A stretch of DNA of 64,000 bases from Streptomyces xiamenensis. GTDB lineage: Bacteria > Actinomycetota > Actinomycetes > Streptomycetales > Streptomycetaceae. Every line of letters starts with the position of its first letter. Position 1 is the stretch's first letter. Below are positions 9,129 through 19,560 of this stretch, one piece after another. The stretch covers positions 4,960,001 through 5,024,000 of the forward strand of contig NZ_CP009922.3 of the NCBI RefSeq assembly GCF_000993785.3, in the 5' to 3' direction. The position numbers and the translations under genes were made by a program. Below the pieces are notes generated by a model. It searched no databases. It was given only the letters and a program-made list of their open reading frames with translations, and was not told where the DNA came from.

Positions 9129-10274
9129 ATGACCTCGCGCCAGTACATCGACGTGCACATCATCCAGACCGTCCCGCCGGCGAACCTCAACCGCGACGAC
9201 CAGGGCAACCCCAAGGAAGCCCACTTCGGCGGCACCCGCCGTTCCCGGGTGTCCTCCCAGGCATGGAAGCGCGCCACCCGCCTGCACTTCACCGAACGCA
9301 TCTCCCCGCAGGACCTCGGCACCCGCACCAAGCGCATCGCCGGCAAGCTCGCCGAACGCATCGGCGACATCGCCCAGGTGGACACCGCCACCGCGTCCCG
9401 CCTCACCGGCGCCCTCCTCACCCCCCTGGGGATCACGGCGGGACGGAAGGAGGGGGACACCGCCTACCTCTTCTTCTACGGCCGGCGACAGCTCGACGCC
9501 GTGGCCGCCCTCGTCGGGGACCGGGCCGCCGAACTCGCCGCCCTCGACGACGAGAAGCTGGCCGCCGAGATCAAGCAGTTGCCGGTACGGGACACCTTCC
9601 GCACCGGACATCCCATCGACGTCGCGCTCTTCGGCCGGATGGTCGCCGACATCCCCGCCCTCAACGTCGACGCCGCCGTGCAGGTCGCGCACGCGCTGTC
9701 CACCCACACCACGGAGCTGGAGTTCGACTACTACACGGCCGTCGACGACGAGAACGAGAAGGAGGAGACCGGGGCCGGCATGATCGGCACCATCGGCTTC
9801 AACTCCGCCACGCTCTACCGCTACGCCACCATCGGCATGCACCAGCTCGTGGACAACCTCTCCGACGAGAAGAGCGCCGCCGACGCGGTCGTCCAGTTCC
9901 TGACCTCCTTCGCCCGCTCCATGCCCACCGGCTACCAGAACTCCTTCGCCCACCACACCCTTCCCCGCCTGGTCGCCGTCACGGTCCGCACCGATCAGCC
10001 GGTCAACCTCGTCTCCGCCTTCGAGGAGCCGGTCACCCCCGCCACCGAGACCCGCGCCGGCATCGCCCCGGCCTCCATCCAGCGCCTGGCGCGCGAACAG
10101 CTCACCGCCGTCCGCGCCTGGGGCAACGCACCCGCCTTCACCGCCCACTGCCACACCCTCGCCCCCGAGCACGGCGAGACCGTCGGTGTCCTGGAGGAAG
10201 CGTTCGGCGCGCCCCGGTCCTTCGACGTGCTGCTGACCGACGTGCGCACCCACCTCACCGGTGGTGAGGCCTGA
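9129..10274 (+). CDS. casC: Cascade backbone Cas7e/CasC
   Basis: Forms the six-copy backbone that grips the crRNA (381 residues). The start of the domain, YIDVHIIQTVPPANLNRDD, and the block HFGGTRRSRVSSQAWKRATR are diagnostic of Cse4/Cas7e. TELEFDYYTAVDDEN and NSFAHHTLPRLV are further family stretches. ATG 9129 follows GGAG at a good distance; the in-frame ATG at 9093 lacks a ribosome site and would add 12 unrelated residues. The 81-base gap after casB holds a short inverted repeat (GCGGGA 9062-9067, TCCCGC 9074-9079) that might adjust expression of this high-copy subunit. The stop overlaps the casD start by one base. Confidence 0.96.
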   Translation: MTSRQYIDVHIIQTVPPANLNRDDQGNPKEAHFGGTRRSRVSSQAWKRATRLHFTERISPQDLGTRTKRIAGKLAERIGDIAQVDTATASRLTGALLTPLGITAGRKEGDTAYLFFYGRRQLDAVAALVGDRAAELAALDDEKLAAEIKQLPVRDTFRTGHPIDVALFGRMVADIPALNVDAAVQVAHALSTHTTELEFDYYTAVDDENEKEETGAGMIGTIGFNSATLYRYATIGMHQLVDNLSDEKSAADAVVQFLTSFARSMPTGYQNSFAHHTLPRLVAVTVRTDQPVNLVSAFEEPVTPATETRAGIAPASIQRLAREQLTAVRAWGNAPAFTAHCHTLAPEHGETVGVLEEAFGAPRSFDVLLTDVRTHLTGGEA

Positions 10275-11119
10275 TGGCCACCACTCCTCCCCGGGCCGAG
10301 GCGGTGCTCCTCCTGCGCCTCGCCGGCCCCCTCCAGGCGTGGGGTGACCGGAGCACCTTCAACCGGCGCGAGACCCGCCCCACACCCACCAAGTCAGGAG
10401 TCATCGGCCTGCTCGCCGCCGCGGCCGGCCGGGCCCGCCAGGACCCCGTCGATGACCTGTCCCACCTGGGGCTCGGCATCCGTGTGGACCAGCCGGGCAG
10501 CCTGCTGCGCGACTACCACACGGTGAGCGACTACCGGGGAACACCGCTGCCGCAGGCGGGCGTCTCGGCCAAGGGCATCCAGAAACCCACCTCGCCCGCC
10601 AAGCACACCCATGTGACCACCCGGTACTACCTGCAGGACGCGGTGTTCCTCGCCGCCGTAGCGGGCCCCGGGGAACTCCTCGACGGCCTGCAGCACGCGG
10701 TCCGCAACCCGGCGTTCCCGCTGGCCCTGGGACGCCGGTCGTGCCCGCCCACCCAGCCGCTCTGCCTGGGCATCCGGGACACCGACACGGAAACGGCACT
10801 GCGCGAGACACCATGGCAGGTCTCCCGGCAGGCCCGGGAACGGTACGCCGCCCGGTGGCGCCGCGAGCACGGGGCGGCACGCTCCGCCGTGCCGGCGACC
10901 GTTCCCTGCCCGGTCACCCTCGACGACCCCGAGGGCCCCGACGTACTCAACGACGTTCCGCTCTCGTTCGACCCGCTGCGCCGCTCCTTCGCCGACCGCA
11001 GGGTGCGTCACGACTGGTTCTCCGTCCCCACCGGCTTCCCGGGCCGGCCCGGGTCCGGCACCCCCGACAGCCCGGAAGACGCCACCGGGCACGACCCCTT
11101 CGCGCTCCTCGGCTGGTGA
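10274..11119 (+). CDS. casD: Cascade subunit Cas5e/CasD
   Basis: A RAMP-fold subunit that caps the 5' handle of the crRNA in Cascade (281 residues). LLRLAGPLQAWGDRSTFNRR at the start and TPTKSGVIGLLAAAAG next to it are the Cas5e hallmarks. LGLGIRVDQPG and HTHVTTRYYLQDAVFL follow, and FPLALGRRSCPPTQPL is the glycine-rich stretch. The C-terminal 30 residues are Gly/Pro/Asp-rich and variable. The start overlaps the casC stop by one base and the stop lies four bases before casE, so the Cascade genes are one tightly packed unit. Confidence 0.95.
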   Translation: MATTPPRAEAVLLLRLAGPLQAWGDRSTFNRRETRPTPTKSGVIGLLAAAAGRARQDPVDDLSHLGLGIRVDQPGSLLRDYHTVSDYRGTPLPQAGVSAKGIQKPTSPAKHTHVTTRYYLQDAVFLAAVAGPGELLDGLQHAVRNPAFPLALGRRSCPPTQPLCLGIRDTDTETALRETPWQVSRQARERYAARWRREHGAARSAVPATVPCPVTLDDPEGPDVLNDVPLSFDPLRRSFADRRVRHDWFSVPTGFPGRPGSGTPDSPEDATGHDPFALLGW

Positions 11120-11123
11120 CACC

Positions 11124-11924
11124 ATGACCTACCTCTCTCGCATCCGCATCAACCCCCTGCGGGCCATGGGCCGTACCCTCCTGGCCAGCCCCCGCGCCAT
11201 GCACGGCGCGGTGGCCGGCGGCATCCCGGGAGGCCCCGACTCCGAGCGGGTGCTGTGGCGACTCGACGCCGACAATCCCCACCGTCCTCACCTCTTCGTC
11301 CTCACCCGCTCCAAGCCGGACTGGACACACATCGTCGAGAGCGCCGGATGGCCCGACGCGGACGGCGAACACGCCGCGGTCCGCGACTACACCTCGCTCC
11401 TCGAACGCATCGCGCTCGGGCGCGAGTTCGCCTTTCGGTTGACCGCCAACCCGGTGCAGAACACGCTCAAGCCGCTCCGGGCCACCCCGGAGCAGCAGCG
11501 TCGGCTGGACGCCGCGGCGGCCTCGGAGCAGACCACGCGGCCTCGCGGATTCCGTATCGGGCACCGCACGGCGAACGCGCAGCTGCGATGGTTCCTCGAG
11601 CGGACCGAGCGGTGGGGCTTCACCGTTCCACCGGCCCGGCACGTGCCCCCTGGTTCGGAGGAGGACATCGCGACCTCGCCGGAAACCGACGTACCGCGTG
11701 ACCTGCGCATCACCGAACGGCGCCGCCACTCCTTCACGAAGAAGGAAGAACGGAGCGCCCGCGGCGGACCGCGTGTCACGCTCACCACCGCGACCTTCGA
11801 GGGCCGGCTGCGCGTCACCAACCCGGCGCTCTTCACCGACCGGCTGCTCAACGGCATCGGCCCGGCCAAGGCGTACGGGTGCGGACTGCTCACCCTGGCC
11901 CCACTCCCCGAAGGGAGCCGCTGA
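11124..11924 (+). CDS. casE: crRNA endonuclease Cas6e/CasE
   Basis: The endonuclease that cuts the repeat hairpin to produce mature crRNA and stays bound to it (266 residues). YLSRIRINPLR opens the first RAMP fold. The expected catalytic histidine lies in ASPRAMHGAV (about residue 26). The glycine-rich RNA-binding loop near the C-terminus is GPAKAYGCGLLTL. It is the only Cas6-type enzyme in the window, so it would have to process both arrays, whose repeats share the stem but differ in loop and flanks. A basic, Ser/Thr-rich region (RRRHSFTKKEERSARGG) lies before the second fold. Confidence 0.95.
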   Translation: MTYLSRIRINPLRAMGRTLLASPRAMHGAVAGGIPGGPDSERVLWRLDADNPHRPHLFVLTRSKPDWTHIVESAGWPDADGEHAAVRDYTSLLERIALGREFAFRLTANPVQNTLKPLRATPEQQRRLDAAAASEQTTRPRGFRIGHRTANAQLRWFLERTERWGFTVPPARHVPPGSEEDIATSPETDVPRDLRITERRRHSFTKKEERSARGGPRVTLTTATFEGRLRVTNPALFTDRLLNGIGPAKAYGCGLLTLAPLPEGSR

Positions 11925-11928
11925 CGCC

Positions 11929-12987
11929 ATGGGCGACATCTGGTGGAAGGCCGACCCCCACGACCTGCATCGCGTCGTGGACCGGGTCTCCAGCGTCTAC
12001 ATCGAACGCAGCCACCTCGACCGTGACGAGAACGCCGTCGTCATCGTCAACAAGAAACAGACGGTGCGCCTCCCGGCCGCGATGATCGCCGTCGTGCTCC
12101 TCGGCCCCGGGACCCGGGTGACCCACGGCGCGATACGGCTGCTCGCCGACTCGGGGACGGCCGTGTGCTGGGTCGGGGAACAGGGCGTACGCATGTACGC
12201 GGCCGGCCTCGGGCCGGCCAGGGGTGCCGGGCTGCTCCACCGGCAGGCCTGGCTCGTCACCCGGCCCAAGGAACGCCTGTCGGTCGCCCGCGCCATGTAC
12301 GGGATGCGCTTCCCCGGCGAGGACGTCTCGACCGCCACCATGCAACAACTGCGCGGACGTGAGGGGACCCGCATCCGCAGGCTGTACCGGGCACACGCCC
12401 GCCGGACCGGTGTGCCCTGGGACGGACGCGTCTACAAGGCCGGAGACGCGTTCGCGGCCGGTGACGACCTCAACCGCATGCTCTCCGCCGCCAACGCGGC
12501 CCTCTACGGGATCTGCCACGCCGTCATCGTGGGCATCGGGGCCAGCCCCGGCCTGGGCTTCGTGCACACCGGCTCGGCGATCTCCTTCGTCCTCGACATC
12601 GCCGACCTCTACAAGGCCGACTACACCATCCCGCTCGCCTTCGACCTGGCGGCAAAGGGGCTGAGAGAGGAACGGGACGCACGGCTCGGTCTCCGGGACA
12701 GCATCGCCGAGACCAAACTCCTGGGCCGCATCGTGACGGACATCAAGGCTCTTCTCGCGGCAGACGGAGCGGACATCGACGCGCCGGCCGTCGGTGAACT
12801 GTGGGACGAACGCCTGGGCGCCGTGCCCTCCTGCGTCAACTGGGCGGACGGGAGCGGCGCGTTCCCGCGGGACTGCGACACACCGCCGGACGCGGCTCCC
12901 CGCACGGCGGACATGGGCGACGAACACATCGCCGTCATCGGCCCCGAGTTCGACGAGCCGGCCGACCCACCGGAGCCCCCACGATGA
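11929..12987 (+). CDS. cas1: CRISPR integrase Cas1 (type I-E)
   Basis: The metal-dependent integrase that inserts new spacers at the leader end, acting with Cas2 (352 residues). Conserved regions are SSVYIERSHLDRDENAVV, GTRVTHGAIRLLADSGTAV and LRGREGTRIRRLY (active-site Glu). The catalytic His and Asp lie in GLGFVHTGSAISFVLDIADL. The core is complete. The last 50 residues form an acidic, proline-rich tail that is longer than in E. coli Cas1. The start ATG 11929 is five bases after the casE stop. The end overlaps cas2 (ATGA at 12984), consistent with equal production of the two adaptation proteins. Confidence 0.97.
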   Translation: MGDIWWKADPHDLHRVVDRVSSVYIERSHLDRDENAVVIVNKKQTVRLPAAMIAVVLLGPGTRVTHGAIRLLADSGTAVCWVGEQGVRMYAAGLGPARGAGLLHRQAWLVTRPKERLSVARAMYGMRFPGEDVSTATMQQLRGREGTRIRRLYRAHARRTGVPWDGRVYKAGDAFAAGDDLNRMLSAANAALYGICHAVIVGIGASPGLGFVHTGSAISFVLDIADLYKADYTIPLAFDLAAKGLREERDARLGLRDSIAETKLLGRIVTDIKALLAADGADIDAPAVGELWDERLGAVPSCVNWADGSGAFPRDCDTPPDAAPRTADMGDEHIAVIGPEFDEPADPPEPPR

Positions 12988-13262
12988 CCGTTATTGTTCT
13001 CATCGCCGCCCCGGAGGGGCTGCGGGGCCACCTCACACGCTGGATGGTGGAAGTTGACGCAGGTGTCTTTGTCGGCAACCCGAGCCGACGGGTACGCGAT
13101 CGCCTGTGGGAACTCCTCGCCACCCGGATCGGCGACGGCCAAGCGGTTCTCGTGGAGCGGGCCAACAACGAGCAGGGCTGGGCTGTCCGAACCGCAGGCC
13201 GGGACCGCTGGCGCCCGGTGGACTACGACGGCCTCATCCTCTCCGCCCGCAACCGCCGCTGA
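12984..13262 (+). CDS. cas2: Adaptation protein Cas2 (type I-E, CasD-type ferredoxin fold)
   Basis: The 92-residue structural partner of Cas1 in the spacer integration complex. VIVLIAAPEGLRGHLTRWMV and the stretch AGVFVGNPSRRVRDRLWELL are typical of Cas2e, as is GWAVRTAGRDRW near the end. It starts inside the cas1 stop codon and is the last gene of the cas operon. Only 64 bases separate its stop from the first repeat of array 2, and 49 of these are the conserved leader, so read-through from the operon into array 2 is possible. Confidence 0.95.
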   Translation: MTVIVLIAAPEGLRGHLTRWMVEVDAGVFVGNPSRRVRDRLWELLATRIGDGQAVLVERANNEQGWAVRTAGRDRWRPVDYDGLILSARNRR

Positions 13263-13277
13263 TCCCACCCGATCCCA

Positions 13278-13326
13278 ACCGAATGAAAACGACCCCTCCC
13301 CCCGATAAACCCCCAGCTCAAAAAGG
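13278..13326 (+). promoter_or_regulatory. Leader of CRISPR array 2
   Basis: The 49 bases before the first repeat begin ACCGAATGAAAAC and end in TCAAAAAGG. They align without gaps with the leader of array 1 (36 of 49 identical), although the repeats differ. The edge next to the repeat is A-rich. The block is likely to carry the site used by Cas1-Cas2; whether it also holds a promoter cannot be told from sequence. Confidence 0.75.
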
Positions 13327-14208
13327 GTGGTCCCCGCACACGCGGGGATGGTCCCCCCACGGGGTCTCTGGTGTTGGCGCACCTACCGTGGTCCCCGCAC
13401 ACGCGGGGATGGTCCCCCCACGGGGTCTCTGGTGTTGGCGCACCTACCGTGGTCCCCGCACACGCGGGGATGGTCCGCGGCGGCCGGCGGCGCGCACGTG
13501 CGCACCTGCGTGGTCCCCGCACACGCGGGGATGGTCCCCGGTGAGCGGCCGGGACGCCGGCTTCCTCTTCGTGGTCCCCGCACACGCGGGGATGGTCCCA
13601 CGGGCTGTCCGGCGCCCGCGCGTGGGCGTGGGTGGTCCCCGCACACGCGGGGATGGTCCCGTCGGCATCGCCACCGGCCCGGCGAACCTGGTGTGGTCCC
13701 CGCACACGCGGGGATGGTCCGACGACGCCGCCCAGCCGGACGGAGCCACGGACGTGGTCCCCGCACAGGCGGGGATGGTCCCCGGCGTGTGGGGCTCGCC
13801 TACACGCTGGATCTGTGGTCCCCGCACACGCGGGGATGGTCCCGAGACCGCCCCCGGCATCACGCTCGCCCGGCTGTGGTCCCCGCACACGCGGGGATGG
13901 TCCCCAGTCGGGGGCGTCGGCGGTGCCCATGTTGCAGTGGTCCCCGCACACGCGGGGATGGTCCCCGCCCACAGAGGAGATCGACATGGCCCGCAGCGTG
14001 GTCCCCGCACACGCGGGGATGGTCCCGACCAGATGGCCACCCTCATCCAGCTGCTGTCGTGGTCCCCGCACACGCGGGGATGGTCCGCGCCATGATCGCG
14101 GGGTCGAGACCGACCTCACGTGGTCCCCGCACACGCGGGGATGGTCCGCACGACGGGGGCCCGATGCCTCCCGAGGCTCCGTAGGCCCCGCACACGCGGG
14201 GACGGCCT
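13327..14208 (+). CRISPR. CRISPR array 2, type I-E, 15 repeats
   Basis: Fifteen repeats of 28 nt start every 61 bases from 13327 to 14181 with 33-nt spacers. The repeat begins GTGGTCCCCGCACACG and ends CGGGGATGGTCC. The last repeat (14181-14208) has several changes, as expected at the old, leader-distal end, which agrees with the leader at 13278-13326. Repeat 8 (13754) has one change in the loop. Spacers 1 (13355-13387) and 2 (13416-13448) are identical, so 13 of the 14 spacers are unique. The repeat differs from array 1 at positions outside the six-base stem arms, mainly in the loop and 3' side. No protospacer was recognised. Confidence 0.97.
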
Positions 14209-14296
14209 GCCCACGCACGGGCTCGGCGCCCAATGACGCCGCGCCCCGTGTCCGAACCACGTGGTGGGTCGGAGGGGGCGCGGGGGCAGTCGGTGG

Positions 14297-15826
14297 TCAG
14301 ATGTCGCGGAAGGTTTCGATCTGGGCGCCCACCGAGTTGAGGCGTTCGGCCAAGTCTTCGTAGCCGCGGTTGATGACGTAGACGTTGCGCAGTACCGAGG
14401 TGCCCTCGGCCGCCATCATCGCCAGGAGGACGACCACCGCCGGGCGCAGGGCCGGGGGGCACATCATCTCGGCGGCGCGCCAGCGGGTGGTGCCCTCGAC
14501 CAGGACCCGGTGCGGGTCCAGGAGTTGGAGCCGGCCGCCGAGGCGGTTGAGGTCGGTGAGGTAGATGGCGCGGTTGTCGTAGACCCAGTCGTGGATGAGG
14601 GTCGAGCCGTGCGCCGAGGCCGCGATGGCGGCGAAGAACGGGACGTTGTCGATGTTCAGGCCGGGGAACGGCATCGGGTGGATCTTGTCGATGGGCGCCT
14701 CCAGCTTGGAGGGCCGTACCGTCAGATCGGCGAGCCGGGTGCGGCCGTTGTCGGCCGGGTACTCGGCGGACAGGTCGTGGTTGAGGCCCATGCCCTCCAG
14801 GACCGCCAGTTCGACCTCCAGGAACTCCACCGGCACCCGCCGGATGGTCAGTTCCGATTCGGTGATGACGGCGGCGGCGATCAGGCTCATGGCCTCGACC
14901 GGGTCCTCGGAGGGGGAGTAGTCGACGTCGCGGTCGATGTCGGGTACGCCGTGCACGGTGAGGGTGGTGGTGCCCACGCCCTCGACGCGGACGCCCAGTT
15001 CCTCCAGGAAGAAGCACAGGTCCTGGACCATGTAGTTGGAGGAGGCGTTGCGGATGACCGTGACGCCGTCGCGCCGGGCGGCGGCCAGGACGGCGTTCTC
15101 GGTGGCGGTGTCGCCGCGCTCGGTCAGGACGATCGGGCGCTCGGGGTTGATCTGCCGGTTGACCGTGGCGTGGTACATGCCCTCGGTGGCGGTGATCTCC
15201 AGGCCGAAGCGGCGCAGCGCGGTCATGTGCGGCTCGATGGTGCGGGTGCCCAGGTCGCAGCCGCCCGCGTAGGGGAGCTTGAAGTGGGTCTCGCGATGCA
15301 GCAGCGGGCCGAGGAACATGATGATGCTGCGGGTGCGGCGGGCCGCGTCCGCGTCCATGCCGTTCAGGTCCAGCTGGGCCGGTGGCTGGATCTCCAGGTC
15401 GGCGCCGCCGTTGATCCAGCGGGTGCGGACGCCGATGGAGTTGAGGACCTCCAGGATGCGGAAGACCTCTTCGATCCTGGCCACCCGTCGCAGCACGGTG
15501 CGGCCGGAGTTGAGCAGCGAGGCGCACAGCAGCGCGACGCACGCGTTCTTGCTCGTTTTGACGTCGATGCTCCCGGAGAGCCGGCGTCCGCCCACCACCC
15601 GCAGATGCATCGGCCCGGCGTATCCGAGGGAGACGATCTCGCTGTCGAGGGCTTCCCCGATGCGCGCGATCATCTCAAGGCTGATGTTCTGGTTCCCTCG
15701 CTCGATCCGGTTAACGGCGCTCTGCGAAGTGCCGAGCGCGTCCGCGAGTTGCAGTTGCGTCCAGCCACGATGTTGGCGGGCGTCCCGGATGAGCTGCCCG
15801 ATCCGGGCGAGGTAGTCATCGGTCAT
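14297..15826 (-). CDS. murA2: HTH-MurA fusion (UDP-GlcNAc enolpyruvyltransferase-like)
   Basis: A 509-residue protein made of an XRE helix-turn-helix (about residues 5-65, LQLADALGTSQSAVNRIERG) fused to a full EPSP-synthase-fold MurA domain. MurA transfers enolpyruvate to UDP-N-acetylglucosamine, the first step of peptidoglycan precursor synthesis. Catalytic features are kept: KTSKNACVALL near the domain start (Lys and Asn that bind substrate) and GGCDLGTRT with the reactive cysteine at about residue 190. This suggests an active enzyme, or a sensor that still binds the substrate, tied to a DNA-binding head. Streptomyces has a separate canonical murA, so this is the second copy. A palindrome lies 13 bases before the start (15839-15854), probably its own operator. 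It was likely the neighbour of aconitase before the cas block. Confidence 0.9.
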   Translation of the reverse strand: MTDDYLARIGQLIRDARQHRGWTQLQLADALGTSQSAVNRIERGNQNISLEMIARIGEALDSEIVSLGYAGPMHLRVVGGRRLSGSIDVKTSKNACVALLCASLLNSGRTVLRRVARIEEVFRILEVLNSIGVRTRWINGGADLEIQPPAQLDLNGMDADAARRTRSIIMFLGPLLHRETHFKLPYAGGCDLGTRTIEPHMTALRRFGLEITATEGMYHATVNRQINPERPIVLTERGDTATENAVLAAARRDGVTVIRNASSNYMVQDLCFFLEELGVRVEGVGTTTLTVHGVPDIDRDVDYSPSEDPVEAMSLIAAAVITESELTIRRVPVEFLEVELAVLEGMGLNHDLSAEYPADNGRTRLADLTVRPSKLEAPIDKIHPMPFPGLNIDNVPFFAAIAASAHGSTLIHDWVYDNRAIYLTDLNRLGGRLQLLDPHRVLVEGTTRWRAAEMMCPPALRPAVVVLLAMMAAEGTSVLRNVYVINRGYEDLAERLNSVGAQIETFRDI

Positions 15827-15838
15827 GTGAGCGACCCT

Positions 15839-15854
15839 ATCTCAGATATGAGAT
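15839..15854. promoter_or_regulatory. Palindromic operator before murA2
   Basis: ATCTCA and TGAGAT flank the four bases GATA (15839-15854), immediately before the murA2 start codon at 15826. The position overlaps the expected promoter, so a protein bound there would block transcription. The HTH domain of the MurA fusion is the obvious candidate to bind (inference). Confidence 0.55.
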
Positions 15855-15953
15855 GAGGCATCCGGGCGGGGGCCATTCGGGTGAGGGGCCCGCCATGGCC
15901 CGGCGAAACGCCGGTGCGTGCCCGGATCGGGGGGGCGGGTGCAGGTGAGGAGG

Positions 15954-15972
15954 TTAGGGGAGGCTAACCTTA
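15954..15972 (+). promoter_or_regulatory. Iron box (DmdR1/IdeR type)
   Basis: TTAGGGGAGGCTAACCTTA matches the actinobacterial iron-box consensus TTAGGTTAGGCTAACCTAA at 16 or 17 of 19 positions. It lies 35 bases before the start of the siderophore-interacting-type gene. Iron-loaded DmdR1 bound here would repress it, so expression should rise when iron is scarce. Confidence 0.8.
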
Positions 15973-16006
15973 CTTTCGCTGTCCGGCTGACCGTGGGAGA
16001 TCATCG

Positions 16007-16450
16007 ATGGCGCGCACACCGACGTTCTTCGCCGACTACGCGGAACGGCGGGGCTTCGTCACCCGGGTGGACGCGGTGGGGCTGGTTGGTGAAGGGCTGC
16101 TGCGGATCGGCAGCGCGGGGGAGGGGCTGCGGGCCGTGGAGCCCGGGCCCTGCGACGTCACCGCCTTCCGGGTCGCCGCCCGCGACTTCCAGCACTGCGC
16201 CCCCGAGACGCTGAACCCCGCCGCCGGCCGCGCCACCGTCCTCCACCGCCGCGGGCAGCCGGAAGCCCTCGGCCTGGTCGAGGCGGAGGCGGTTGGCACG
16301 GTGGCCCGGCTCGCCCCCGCTGTCGCGTACCTCGCCGGGCACGGCCAGTCCGTCCAGGTCCAGCGCGACCTGCTGCGCACCGTCCGAGGCCTGGACCGCC
16401 GCACCATCCGCACCCAGCCGTACTGGGCGACGGGGAGGACGGGCCTGTAG
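16007..16450 (+). CDS. Short siderophore-interacting (SIP-type) protein
   Basis: A 147-residue protein that I place in the SIP/ViuB group of flavin-linked ferric-siderophore reductases. The end, AYLAGHGQSVQVQRDLL followed by RGLDRRTIRTQPYW, resembles the C-terminal helix and YW motif of that family, and the N-terminal half (RVDAVGLVGEGLLRI) fits its start. It is only about half as long as a standard SIP, so it may lack a full flavin-binding barrel. The iron box at 15954-15972 supports a role in iron uptake. ATG 16007 has a GGGAGA ribosome site. The downstream neighbour is the iron-sulfur enzyme aconitase, but the acnA promoter region in between appears separate. Confidence 0.6.
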   Translation: MARTPTFFADYAERRGFVTRVDAVGLVGEGLLRIGSAGEGLRAVEPGPCDVTAFRVAARDFQHCAPETLNPAAGRATVLHRRGQPEALGLVEAEAVGTVARLAPAVAYLAGHGQSVQVQRDLLRTVRGLDRRTIRTQPYWATGRTGL

Positions 16451-16584
16451 CGCGCCGACCCTCACGCACCCTTCTCCGCAGCCTTCAGGCGGCCCCGACC
16501 GGGCCGTCCCTTCGGCGTGTCCGCACCCGGGACCGCTCAACACGGGCCCCTCAACGTGTGGGCCCAGGCCCGATGTACTAGAGT

Positions 16585-16602
16585 TATCTCGACATCGAGA
16601 TA
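16585..16602. promoter_or_regulatory. Inverted repeat in the acnA promoter
   Basis: TATCTCGA and TCGAGATA flank the two bases CA, a perfect 8-bp inverted repeat 28 bases before the acnA start. MarR-family TamR of S. coelicolor is reported to bind aconitase and other TCA-cycle promoters and to release them with citrate-type ligands. This palindrome resembles the kind of site it uses, so TamR-type control is inferred, not shown. Confidence 0.6.
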
Positions 16603-16630
16603 TCTAGTAGGGTCCCTGAAGGAGAAAGTC

Positions 16631-19351
<2,721 letters not shown>

Positions 19352-19373
19352 CCCACGAGGGCCACGCGTCGAC

Positions 19374-19410
19374 GGGCCGTCCTTCCCCCCGGTCGGGGGA
19401 AGGACGGCCC
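19374..19410 (+). terminator. Terminator after acnA
   Basis: A perfect 16-bp stem (19374-19389 with 19395-19410) with a five-base loop, followed by TTTCG. It is a typical strong Streptomyces terminator that isolates acnA from the importer genes. Confidence 0.9.
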
Positions 19411-19488
19411 TTTCGCGTGTATCCCGCAGATCTCAACTCGGAAAAGCCTTCCCACAAGCACCGTTGGCGACCTTCCCCGGCCGCGGCG

Positions 19489-19504
19489 AGTGGACTATAC
19501 CTGT
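19489..19504. promoter_or_regulatory. DasR-like (dre) site before ngcE
   Basis: AGTGGACTATACCTGT agrees with the DasR consensus ACTGGTCTAGACCAGT at 12 of 16 positions, including TGG-CTA-ACC. It is 57 bases before ngcE. DasR is the GlcNAc/chitin-utilisation repressor, so the location before a chitobiose/GlcNAc importer makes sense. Binding has not been tested for this sequence. Confidence 0.5.
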
Positions 19505-19560
19505 CGGCACCCGGGCGGGGCCCGCCGCCCGAGTTCCGTATGAAGGCGAGGACTTGAGCC

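Noticed and set aside
1964..14208. Self-targeting spacers within the window
   Set aside because: No match was seen by eye, but this is not a search; a BLAST of spacers against the whole genome would be needed.
13106..14260. Open frames of up to 345 codons across array 2
   Set aside because: Same reason; the peptides repeat the CRISPR unit and have no ribosome sites.
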